DNA of 48,582 nucleotides from UBA993 sp964485855 (lineage in GTDB: Bacteria; Bacillota; Dethiobacteria; DTU022), in assembly GCA_964485855.1 (NCBI GenBank), contig CAZAKI010000014.1:1-48582 (forward strand), given 5' to 3'. Below are positions 41,751 through 48,582 of this stretch, one piece after another. A program made the position numbers and the translations under genes. The notes below the pieces were generated by a model that saw nothing but the letters and a program-made list of their open reading frames with translations, was not told the DNA's origin and made no database searches. How positions within the stretch are numbered: position 1 is the first letter of the stretch; every line of letters begins with the position of its first letter.

Positions 41751-42995
41751 CTATAGATTAACTGCAGGTAAACTATTATGACCGTGATTTTCTATCTCCC
41801 AAAGCAGATCACCAAAAATTCTGATTCCGTTGTTAATGTCATTGAGTCCCGGTTGGCTAAATGAAAAACGGGCTGTATGGGATCCCCCTTTGCTGCTGAA
41901 AAACCCTTCGCCGTGAACGAAGGCAACTTTTTTTTCTAAAGCCAACTTTAAAAGTTCACTGCTGGGAGGATAATGATCGGGAAACTTGACCCAACAGAAA
42001 AACCCACCCCCCGGTTGACTAAAAGTAACTGACGGAGGAAAAAATTGCTGCATAGCGGCAAGCATAGCATTACGTTTCTGTCTGTACAACGAGCATAGTC
42101 GTTCGATGTGACGATCGATATAGCCGTCTTGTGCCAATCGGTAAGCCAGTCGTTGTCCGATCGAGCTAGAACAAAGATCTGTAGTTTGTTTTATTAAAGT
42201 AATTTTTTCAAGTAGTGTTCTGGCTCCGGCCATCCAACCGATCCTAATTCCGGGGATTAGCACTTTCGAAAAAGAACCAAGGAATACCACCCGTTCTTGG
42301 CGATCAAGAGCATAATAGCTAGGTGGTACAAGGTTATCGTAGCATAATTCTCCATAGGGGTCATCTTCGATGATGATCAGGTTATGCAAAGATGCTATTT
42401 CAAGTATTTTTGAGCGCCTTTCCAGACTGGTAGTTACCCCGGTTGGGTTTTGAAAATTAGGTACGCTGTAAAAGAATTTTGGTTTCAGCTCGTCTTTTTT
42501 CAAGCTTAAAATGGTTTCAAGCATTGATTCCGGGAGTGGTCCATCCTGATCTATTGTAATACCGAGAGGGATGCCCCCATAGCTTTTAATGGCTCCTATT
42601 CCCCCAATATAGGCTGGTTCTTCTACTAAGACCGGATCGCCTGGATTAATCAAAACCCGGCTCAGCAGGTCGATGCCCTGCTGTGAGCCGTTGGTAATAA
42701 TAATGTTTTCTGATTCGCATAATGCTCCGGCTCGCCGCAATTTTCCCGATAAATAGACCCTTAGCTCGTAAAGGCCTTCAGTTGGTCCATATTGCAGGGT
42801 TTGCCGGGGATCATCCTTGACCAACGAAGCCATTACCCTGGATAGATCTTCGCTAGGGAAAAAATCGTTATCCGGAAAACCGCCGGCAAAGGAAATTATT
42901 TCCGGTCTCTCGGTAAGGGCAAAGAACTGTCTGATTTGCGAGCCGGTAACTCTTTCTGTTCTGCGGGCAAAAAAGTCCTGCCACTGAAGATTCAC
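41751..42995 (-). CDS. PLP-dependent class I/II aminotransferase (LysN/MocR-catalytic type)
   Basis: A 414-residue fold-type I aminotransferase. GTG 42995 is the start, since GGGAGG lies 8 bases upstream; the frame open to 43100 passes through the T-box. Motifs are FAGGFPDNDFFP, QYGPTEGLYELR, NGSQQGIDLLSRVL, the PLP-lysine in GSFSKVLIPGIRIGW, and RFSFSQP near the end. It belongs to the group that includes 2-aminoadipate, kynurenine and alanine-glyoxylate-type transaminases and MocR catalytic domains; no GntR helix-turn-helix is present. The upstream T-box has an apparent GCC (Ala) specifier, so an alanine-forming role is plausible. First gene of the operon with hisHF and pdxST. Confidence 0.88.
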   Translation of the reverse strand: MNLQWQDFFARRTERVTGSQIRQFFALTERPEIISFAGGFPDNDFFPSEDLSRVMASLVKDDPRQTLQYGPTEGLYELRVYLSGKLRRAGALCESENIIITNGSQQGIDLLSRVLINPGDPVLVEEPAYIGGIGAIKSYGGIPLGITIDQDGPLPESMLETILSLKKDELKPKFFYSVPNFQNPTGVTTSLERRSKILEIASLHNLIIIEDDPYGELCYDNLVPPSYYALDRQERVVFLGSFSKVLIPGIRIGWMAGARTLLEKITLIKQTTDLCSSSIGQRLAYRLAQDGYIDRHIERLCSLYRQKRNAMLAAMQQFFPPSVTFSQPGGGFFCWVKFPDHYPPSSELLKLALEKKVAFVHGEGFFSSKGGSHTARFSFSQPGLNDINNGIRIFGDLLWEIENHGHNSLPAVNL

Positions 42996-43045
42996 TATGG
43001 TTGCCTCCCTGTCCAGAAAACTTTTTATTGTGAACGCTTCTAGAA

Positions 43046-43294
43046 TAAAAACTGCCCGCCTCTTTATAGAGACGGGCTTTATCCCGCGGTACCACTCCAA
43101 TTGCCCTTCAAGGGCCTCTTGAATTAATTAACGACCTTAGGGCCGGCGGCACTTTTGAATTTGAGTTTCTTTCAGTGCAGCAGCTCCAGGGTGGCTTATA
43201 TCTCTACTCGGTGGGACCCTTTCAGCCGGTGAAGCCCCTCTCTTGTTAATGAGTTGAGTTTGTTCCCCTTCAAAGCTATTTACTATTGACTTAT
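43046..43294 (-). promoter_or_regulatory. T-box leader, probable alanine specifier (GCC)
   Basis: The conserved T-box sequence GAGTGGTACCGCGGGA lies at 43097-43082 (minus). The terminator GCCCGTCTC/GAGGCGGGC (43077-43069, 43062-43054) with TTTTT at 43050-43046 follows. In stem I, AAGGGG pairs with CCCT, and between them the 3' side reads ATAA-GCC-ACCC-TGGAGC. By alignment with the argG leader (GAAG-CGC-ACCC-TGGAGG), the specifier is GCC (43195-43193), an alanine codon. The AGAGAGGGGC...GGCTGAAAGGGTCCC part fits a short T-box stem I. Presence of a T-box is certain; the codon is inferred. Confidence 0.9.
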
Positions 43295-43300
43295 TGTCGA

Positions 43301-43329
43301 ATTATAGCAGACCAATTTGTATAATGCAA
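43301..43329 (-). promoter_or_regulatory. Promoter of the T-box / aminotransferase operon
   Basis: Minus-strand TTGCAT (43329-43324) and a perfect TATAAT (43306-43301) with 17-bp spacing. Start expected near 43294. Confidence 0.82.
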
Positions 43330-43370
43330 GCGCCCGGTATAAAAAATGTGCCTGTCGCTAATGGATAAGT

Positions 43371-43376
43371 TATAAT
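43371..43376 (+). promoter_or_regulatory. Possible hisC -10 box
   Basis: TATAAT on the plus strand, 35 bp before hisC. The matching -35 region (GTGCCT near 43348) is poor. Confidence 0.4.
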
Positions 43377-43410
43377 AAAAGAACTATTTTTATAGACGGA
43401 GGTGTGGTTA

Positions 43411-44517
43411 ATGTCCTTTCCCGAAATGCGATCCTGCCTTGATCTCATAAAGCCCTATGTACCTGGAAAACCGGTAGAAGAGGTAGAGAGGGAGCTTGGT
43501 TTGAGTGGTGTAATCAAACTGGCTTCAAATGAAAATGCCCTGGGTCCCTCACCGCTGGCTGTCAAGGCGATGCAGGAAAATGCAGATAAGATGCATATTT
43601 ATCCCGATGGCAACTGTTACTACTTAAAGGAAGCTTTGGCCGCTAAGTTGAAAATTAAACCAGAACAATTAATATTCGGTAATGGTTCCGACGAAATTCT
43701 AAGTTTTCTAACTCTGGCCTTGATCAATCCCGGCGACGAAGCGGTAATGGTTGCACCAAGCTTTTCGGAGTATGACTTTGCCCTGCGGCTAATGGGTGGA
43801 GTTCCCTATCTGGTGCCCCTTGTTGGCTCCGAATTTGCTTATGATCTTGATGCAGTATTGAAAGCAGTAAATGATCAAACCAGGATTGTTTTTATCTGCA
43901 GTCCCAACAACCCAACCGGCAGCCATATCCAGCGTGCCGATTTTGAAAGGTTTATGGCCAAACTGCCTGATAAAGTCCTTGTTGTCCTGGACCAGGCTTA
44001 CATTGAATATGTTACCGATTCCGGCCACCCTGAGGGGTTGGATTTAATCAAGCAGGGTTACCCGCTAATTGCCCTACGCACTTTTTCTAAAATTTACGGG
44101 TTGGCCGGGCTAAGAATTGGCTACGGGATTGCATCCTCTGAACTGATTGCCGTTCTTAACCGGGTTCGTGAGCCCTTTAATGTTAATGCCATGGCCCAGA
44201 AGGCAGCCCTGGCTGCGCTTGATGATGACGATCACTTGAAGCGCAGCGTTCAACTGGTAACAGAGGGAAGAGAAACTTTAACAACAGGCATGGCTGCTCT
44301 AGATTTAAAGCCGGTGCCCGATCAGGCCAACTTCTGTTTTGTCGATACCGGAGTTGATTCCCGTCAGGCTTTTCAGGCACTGCTGAAAAAAGGGGTTATC
44401 GTCCGCACAGGGGATATCTTTGGTTATCCGAGCTATATCAGGGTTACCTACGGCACTGCGGAGCAGAATGCCAGATTTTTAAAAACTCTGGAAGAAGTAC
44501 TGGCGAAATTAAAGTAA
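43411..44517 (+). CDS. hisC: Histidinol-phosphate aminotransferase
   Basis: Transfers an amino group from glutamate to imidazole acetol phosphate; close relatives also act on aromatic amino acids. ATG 43411 is chosen because GGAGGT at 43398-43403 is 7 bases upstream; GTG 43402 overlaps it. The 368-residue protein shows KLASNENALGPSPLA, YPDGNCYYLKEALA, CSPNNPTGSHI, LDQAYIEY, the PLP-lysine in RTFSKIYGLAGLRIGYGIA and a C-terminal RVTYGTAEQN. It is divergent from the aminotransferase-hisHF operon. Confidence 0.94.
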   Translation: MSFPEMRSCLDLIKPYVPGKPVEEVERELGLSGVIKLASNENALGPSPLAVKAMQENADKMHIYPDGNCYYLKEALAAKLKIKPEQLIFGNGSDEILSFLTLALINPGDEAVMVAPSFSEYDFALRLMGGVPYLVPLVGSEFAYDLDAVLKAVNDQTRIVFICSPNNPTGSHIQRADFERFMAKLPDKVLVVLDQAYIEYVTDSGHPEGLDLIKQGYPLIALRTFSKIYGLAGLRIGYGIASSELIAVLNRVREPFNVNAMAQKAALAALDDDDHLKRSVQLVTEGRETLTTGMAALDLKPVPDQANFCFVDTGVDSRQAFQALLKKGVIVRTGDIFGYPSYIRVTYGTAEQNARFLKTLEEVLAKLK

Positions 44518-44530
44518 AGTGGCAGTTTTT

Positions 44531-45085
44531 TCATCGGTTGACAGATGCCGGTATGAAAGTCAGGCTAGTGTCGCCGTAACGTTTCAGGCGGCAGCGGGTA
44601 TAAGCTTCCGTCCACTGGTTGTTTCTCGAGGCATGCTCGACAATAATTAATCCGGATCTCTTAACCAGTTGCCGGTTAATGATTTGTTCGACTAGAACTG
44701 CAATATGATTATACTGATAAGGTGGATCAACAAACAAGAGGTCTGCCTTAATCTCTTCACTGGCCAATCTGCCGATCGTTTTTTCGGCGTCGGCGCAGAT
44801 CAGGCGGGCCTTTGCAGCGAGTCCCGTTTTGGATAAATTATCCTTGATCATCTCCAGGTGATCTATTTTCTGCTCATTGAAAATGCAGAAACCGGCGCCC
44901 CTGCTGAGCGCTTCAATGCCCACCGCTCCGCTGCCGGCAAAGAGATCGATGAAGAGACAATCTATTACCCGGGGAGCAATAATATTAAAAAGAGCTTCCT
45001 TAACCCGATCGGCCGTTGGCCTCACGGAAAGCCCTTTTGGTGCTTTTAACCTTGTACCCCTGGCACTGCCGGCAATGACACGCAT
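44531..45085 (-). CDS. rsmD: 16S rRNA (guanine966-N2)-methyltransferase
   Basis: Methylates 16S rRNA G966. The true start is ATG 45085 (MRVIAGSARG) behind GGGAGGAG; the longer open frame to 45559 is upstream noise. The 184-residue protein has RGTRLKAPKGLSVRPTADRVKEALFN, motif I LFAGSGAVGIEALSRGA and the catalytic FVDPPYQY. It converges with hisC (13-bp gap). The coaD gene that commonly follows rsmD in Firmicutes is absent on the downstream side. Confidence 0.95.
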   Translation of the reverse strand: MRVIAGSARGTRLKAPKGLSVRPTADRVKEALFNIIAPRVIDCLFIDLFAGSGAVGIEALSRGAGFCIFNEQKIDHLEMIKDNLSKTGLAAKARLICADAEKTIGRLASEEIKADLLFVDPPYQYNHIAVLVEQIINRQLVKRSGLIIVEHASRNNQWTEAYTRCRLKRYGDTSLTFIPASVNR

Positions 45086-45209
45086 GGTAACTCCTCCCTT
45101 TAAGATTGTATCAAAAGCGAAATAATAAGGGAATGAAGGTTTATCAGGAAGAACTGGCGAATAAAAATTTAGTAAACTTTTGACCGTAACTCTAATCGAA
45201 AGGTTAAAA

Positions 45210-45986
45210 ATGATAATGGAAATCAGATGGTTTGGCACGGCGACGCTTGCTTTAAAATCAAGCGTGCACTCAATTATCTTCGATCCATTTATTTCGCTGA
45301 ATAAAAATTTGCCCAGACCCGCGGTTGCGGATCTTGCCCAGTATGGCGATATTTTTATCACCCATGGCCATTTTGACCATTTAATTGATGTGCCGCTTGT
45401 CCTTAAAAAAAACTCTGCTTCGGTATATTGTTCCGGGGAAGCTGCTGCCACTCTGTTGCGCGAAAAGGTAGCGCAAAGCAGGATTAAGATCATTAAGCCG
45501 GGTGACTGTCTTAAAAACGGACCTTTTAACATTAAAGTTTTCAGAGGTGAACATATCAAGTTTGATCTATCCCTGGTTATGAGGACCCTTTTTAGCCGCA
45601 GAACATTTGCCTATTTCAATGATCTGCGAAAGCTGGTGCGCCTGGCCAAACTCTACCCGCAGGGTGAAGTGTTGGTTTTTTTTATTGAAGCGGGGGATAA
45701 AACAATTTTACATATGGGCAGTTTAAATCTTGACGTTAATATCGAATACCCGGCTGGAATTGACTTGTTAACCATTCCCTTTCAGGGACGAAGTGATCTC
45801 GATATCTATACCTTAAAATTTGTTGAGCGCTTAAAACCCGCAACCCTTTTATTGCATCATACCTGCGATTCTTTTCCCCCTGTATCGAGCCCGATCCGAA
45901 CGGATCATTTTATCCGGGTCATGGAGCAAAAATATCCGGAAGTCGAAGTGATCAGGCCGCTTTATCAGCAACCTTTAGTGCTTTAA
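45210..45986 (+). CDS. Metallo-beta-lactamase-fold hydrolase
   Basis: A 258-residue MBL-fold protein resembling the UlaG/YtkL group. The metal motif is THGHFDHL (HxHxDH); further likely ligands are His in FRGEHIKF, Asp/His in LHMGSLNLD and the late LLHHTCD. ATG 45210 follows AAAGGTT by 5 bases; ATG 45216 is an alternative and TTG 45180 is unlikely. An insertion at about 130-165 (RTLFSRRTFAYFNDLRKLVRLAKL) is basic and not part of the core fold, so it might contact nucleic acid or a partner. Substrate unknown. Confidence 0.82.
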   Translation: MIMEIRWFGTATLALKSSVHSIIFDPFISLNKNLPRPAVADLAQYGDIFITHGHFDHLIDVPLVLKKNSASVYCSGEAAATLLREKVAQSRIKIIKPGDCLKNGPFNIKVFRGEHIKFDLSLVMRTLFSRRTFAYFNDLRKLVRLAKLYPQGEVLVFFIEAGDKTILHMGSLNLDVNIEYPAGIDLLTIPFQGRSDLDIYTLKFVERLKPATLLLHHTCDSFPPVSSPIRTDHFIRVMEQKYPEVEVIRPLYQQPLVL

Positions 45987-46260
45987 AGTACACATCTAAA
46001 ATTATGAATGAACGGAAGTGAGTGGGTGATTGATCCGGGCAACAGGTCAGCCAGGCAGAGAAGTTTCCTGGCTGAAGAAGAAAAAAATTCGCCCGAAATT
46101 AGGAAAGCGCTGCCATCCAGGGTCTTTTCGTCGCTTAAACTATACTGGCACTAGCTTATCTTTATTTTTATTATTTCTTAGTTCAAAAAGTATTTGCACA
46201 TGACTCTAGTGAAAAGCAGCAATCTTTCTGACTTGCCCTCTGGTTCAACCCTTAGAAACC
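45987..46260. other. Intergenic region with one hairpin, no gene seen
   Basis: The 274-bp gap between convergent genes holds TCAGCCAGG (46047-46055) paired with CCTGGCTGA (46067-46075), with no T tract on either strand. No ORF with a ribosome site was found. Confidence 0.5.
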
Positions 46261-48582
46261 TTAGTTTTGGTATTCCAGGGCCGGCGTCCAGTAAGTGTTG
46301 TTGTAAATATCGGTCAGGCGATAGGTAACCAGGCACTTAGCGCTGCCAATGCTGACATTGCTAACTTCCAGTTCTCCATCGGCGATCATCTGATCGCCGA
46401 GATAAAAGCTATTGTTATATTCCTCTTCATAGGTGTAATAGTCGCAGAGAAAGTCGATTACGTCACCGCTGACAATTGGAATTAGCCCCTTGGCTGCTGT
46501 ATTGGTCAGCGTGCCGTAGTTAATCCTTGCTCCGGCTACCGTTCCGTAGGGGTACTCGTGATTAAACATTACGATTATATCGACCAGTTCACCATTTAGC
46601 ATCGCCGGGATACGCCCGGTAATTGACCAGTATTCACCGTCTTCCTCAATGCTGTCAACGTAGTAAGCCACGATGTGCCGATCCAGGGCCAGCCAGGTGC
46701 CGTCATAATCGATAATCAGGTCACCATCGCTGTCAAATTCATATACATTGTCAAGGCCTAAATCAATAAAACCTTCTCCATCATCAAAGAAAATGTTTAG
46801 TTCAACTTTTTGAATCAGTTCCCATTGTTCGTCGGTTAACTTTAGAACATAACCGCTTCCTTTCATAGTCAACTGCAGGCTTTCGGCATCAAGGTAGTTT
46901 TCACGATAATAATCAGCGTTAGACTGAATCGAGTCCGGATCAATCCAGTTGGTTTGCTCGCCGGAAAGGGCACCAATCACACTGCCAAAATCAGCATCGG
47001 CAAAGAAGGTATTCCAGGCTAATGACCAGAGGTCAGCTGATGAACCCTGCCCACTGCTGCCGCCAAAAGCGCCCAATAATGACCCCAGTGGATTATTGCT
47101 GCCGCTGGTGGTGATCTGACCCCCTACTACCATGTTGGCAAATTTTCTGACCAGCGTGTTATATTCTTCGCTCATGCCAATCTGTTCATAGATGTTGAGC
47201 ATCGAAGACATGCTGCGCAGCTCGTCATAAGGAAAGTAGATCGAGACACCATAAGCTCTTGAAATATTCTCTGAAGTCCGGTTGTATCTGATTGCCTGCT
47301 GTAATGCGCTGATCAGGGCTGCAGATTCAGGTGAGTTGATATTGCGGGCCAGATCAATTAAGTCGACCTGGTCAAGACGTGAGCGGTTGAACTCACGGGA
47401 GTTGCCGCGGGCATTGGAAATAATCTTGTAATCACTGTCAAGCTGCTCGTCGGCTGAAGTGGCAAACAGTTTAAAGGCCTCATCTACTTCGTTATTAAGA
47501 ACTACCAGGTCTAGCAAAGAGAGGGTAGTTATTTCACGAGGCACTGTAGAGCGGCAGGTCGTAATGAAATCATCAATAATCAGCTTGCCAATTTCAACCG
47601 TATCCATTGAAGGATTGGCGGATAGCTTGCTAATCCAATTAGTGTAGTACCAGCCGATGCCCGGTTCGGTTTCTTCCGATGCGATCATATAATCGGCATG
47701 ATAGTTAAGCATGTAAGCTGTTTCCAATGTGGCCATCAGGCAGGCGTCAAAGCCAACAAAATCAAATTTTACCCCGGCACCCTCCAGGGCAGAATGGATC
47801 TGGCTGATGGTCATCGAGCCGCTATTTGGAAACAGCTGATCATAACCGAAGCCGCTGAGTGATCCCCCGCCATGATCCCAGAAAATTAAAGCGTAGCGAT
47901 TGGCCGGAAAATTTGTAGCGCTGTAAGTGATGAAATCTTCAAGTGTTTGCGGGTCAGTCATCGGCCGTTTGCCTATGTTGTCCTGCAGTAGCCTTAAACC
48001 GGAAGAAGTTACCTGGTAACGCTGATTGGTGTTGTTGCTAACTATGCTATTTCTCCAGCGACTGGTACCTCCGGTTTCAACAATTATATTTACCTGATCA
48101 CTAATTGTTGCATGCAGCATTTCGTTCAAATCAGCGGTGGCCATACCGTATTGCGACTCTAAATCGGTGCCGCACATATAGATCATGATCGTAAAAGTGT
48201 CTTGACCCCCGCCGATAATTTCCGTGCGCCTGGTGCGTGGACCAGTGATGCCGGTCATCGGGCTGATTAAGTTGTTGGCCGGATCGCCATCAACTGGTGC
48301 TGCAATTGGAGTTTCCGCCGTGAAATTCTGGGGGGATGAACTGTCGATTTGCTCAGCAACCGGACCGGCGCAGCTTCTAAGCAGCAGGTAACCAACAATG
48401 ACTAGAATAACCAGAAAAAGAAGCTTTTTGGGATCCATCCCCCGGCCTCCAGAAGAGCTTTGTTTCTGGGTATAAGGTGGTTTGCCGGAACTGCCGGAAC
48501 CGTAGTTGCCTAAGTTCTGTTGGCTGCCGATCGGACCGCTGCTGCTCTGCTTACGCTCGGCATAGCCATCAGTCTTGCCTAC
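46261..48582 (-). CDS. Clostripain-family (C11) cysteine protease, membrane-anchored, 5' end outside window
   Basis: A C11 peptidase. The ATG at 48438 is probably internal: the frame is open back to the window edge and the upstream 48 codons encode a Gly/Ser/Gln-rich linker, with no ribosome site at 48438. After the linker comes one transmembrane segment (KLLFLVILVIVGYLLL) and then an extracytoplasmic domain. Catalytic His is in FWDHGGGS and Cys in FDACLMA, with an early IMIYMCGTDLES strand. The C-terminal part (about 480-725 of the ATG-based numbering) contains beta-rich repeats such as YWSITGRIPAMLNGELVDI. Likely an exported, N-anchored Arg-specific protease. The true N-terminus lies beyond 48582. 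Confidence 0.87.
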   Translation of the reverse strand, partial: VGKTDGYAERKQSSSGPIGSQQNLGNYGSGSSGKPPYTQKQSSSGGRGMDPKKLLFLVILVIVGYLLLRSCAGPVAEQIDSSSPQNFTAETPIAAPVDGDPANNLISPMTGITGPRTRRTEIIGGGQDTFTIMIYMCGTDLESQYGMATADLNEMLHATISDQVNIIVETGGTSRWRNSIVSNNTNQRYQVTSSGLRLLQDNIGKRPMTDPQTLEDFITYSATNFPANRYALIFWDHGGGSLSGFGYDQLFPNSGSMTISQIHSALEGAGVKFDFVGFDACLMATLETAYMLNYHADYMIASEETEPGIGWYYTNWISKLSANPSMDTVEIGKLIIDDFITTCRSTVPREITTLSLLDLVVLNNEVDEAFKLFATSADEQLDSDYKIISNARGNSREFNRSRLDQVDLIDLARNINSPESAALISALQQAIRYNRTSENISRAYGVSIYFPYDELRSMSSMLNIYEQIGMSEEYNTLVRKFANMVVGGQITTSGSNNPLGSLLGAFGGSSGQGSSADLWSLAWNTFFADADFGSVIGALSGEQTNWIDPDSIQSNADYYRENYLDAESLQLTMKGSGYVLKLTDEQWELIQKVELNIFFDDGEGFIDLGLDNVYEFDSDGDLIIDYDGTWLALDRHIVAYYVDSIEEDGEYWSITGRIPAMLNGELVDIIVMFNHEYPYGTVAGARINYGTLTNTAAKGLIPIVSGDVIDFLCDYYTYEEEYNNSFYLGDQMIADGELEVSNVSIGSAKCLVTYRLTDIYNNTYWTPALEYQN

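Noticed and set aside
42996..43100. N-terminal 35 residues of the aminotransferase frame
   Set aside because: They are encoded by the T-box antiterminator and terminator; a GTG with a good ribosome site follows at 42995.
43402..43410. GTG at 43402 as the hisC start
   Set aside because: It overlaps the GGAGGT ribosome site, which is well placed for ATG 43411.
45086..45559. Long N-terminal extension of the rsmD frame
   Set aside because: It overlaps the divergent MBL gene and is unlike RsmD; MRVIAGSARG at 45085 has a strong ribosome site.
46047..46075. Hairpin between the MBL and C11 protease genes as a terminator
   Set aside because: Good stem, but no T tract on either strand; listed only as part of the intergenic region.

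Overview
The window looks like a chromosomal stretch of an anaerobic Gram-positive bacterium of the Clostridia, probably a Peptococcaceae- or Syntrophomonas-like relative. The support is strong AGGAGG-type ribosome sites with frequent TTG/GTG starts, two T-box leaders, Rex, an ANTAR regulator beside glnA, a B12-dependent ribonucleotide reductase, FmdB, a clostripain-family protease, CCA-encoding tRNA genes and a methylmalonyl-CoA pathway operon. The exact taxon is an inference.

Layout. (1) 185-8102: a PAS/AAA+/Fis regulator heads an operon for succinyl-CoA to propionyl-CoA interconversion: succinyl-CoA synthetase beta and alpha, split B12-dependent methylmalonyl-CoA mutase, methylmalonyl-CoA epimerase and a biotin-dependent carboxyltransferase. 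(2) 8118-11102: an arginine T-box controls argG-argH. (3) 11084-18127: an organic-acid uptake and activation locus, with a DEDDh exonuclease, a cNMP/CBS/DUF294 nucleotidyltransferase and an acyl-CoA synthetase on the minus strand, and a small membrane subunit plus sodium:solute symporter on the plus strand. (4) 18206-22782: two tandem phenylacetate-CoA-ligase-like proteins, then a soluble histidine kinase and a single-domain response regulator. (5) 22881-26705: radical SAM protein, DUF503, YtqB/MnmM-like methyltransferase, polyprenyl diphosphate synthase and rex. (6) 26753-27254: a five-tRNA operon (Asp, Phe, Gly, Cys, Leu) with promoter and terminator, followed directly by what looks like the 5' stub of a group IIC intron. 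(7) 27447-30767: nrdJ interrupted by a 366-residue intein. (8) 31022-33023: a 30-residue basic peptide, FmdB and pyrG. (9) 32998-35534: an ANTAR regulator, a tandem-repeat block, and glnA with an apparent antitermination leader. (10) 35565-38589: purF-guaA. (11) 38654-43329 (minus): an alanine-type T-box, then aminotransferase, hisH, hisF, pdxS, pdxT. (12) 43411 to the end: hisC, rsmD, a metallo-beta-lactamase-fold protein, and a membrane-anchored C11 protease that runs off the window.

How the genes fit together. The first operon, the carboxylate transporter and the CoA ligases describe a cell that moves short-chain organic acids through CoA thioesters, with redox sensing by Rex. B12 is used by both the mutase and the ribonucleotide reductase. 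Nitrogen and amino-acid supply is controlled largely by RNA: an Arg T-box, an Ala-type T-box, and an ANTAR-type leader on glnA. Several glutamine amidotransferases (PyrG, PurF, GuaA, PdxT, HisH) lie close to glutamine synthetase.

I see no phage, CRISPR array, defence island or complete insertion sequence. The most novel-looking points are the glnA leader with its adjacent ANTAR gene and repeat block, the AAA+ regulator with altered GAFTGA and Walker B motifs, the intron stub behind the tRNA terminator, and the tandem atypical CoA-ligase-like proteins.
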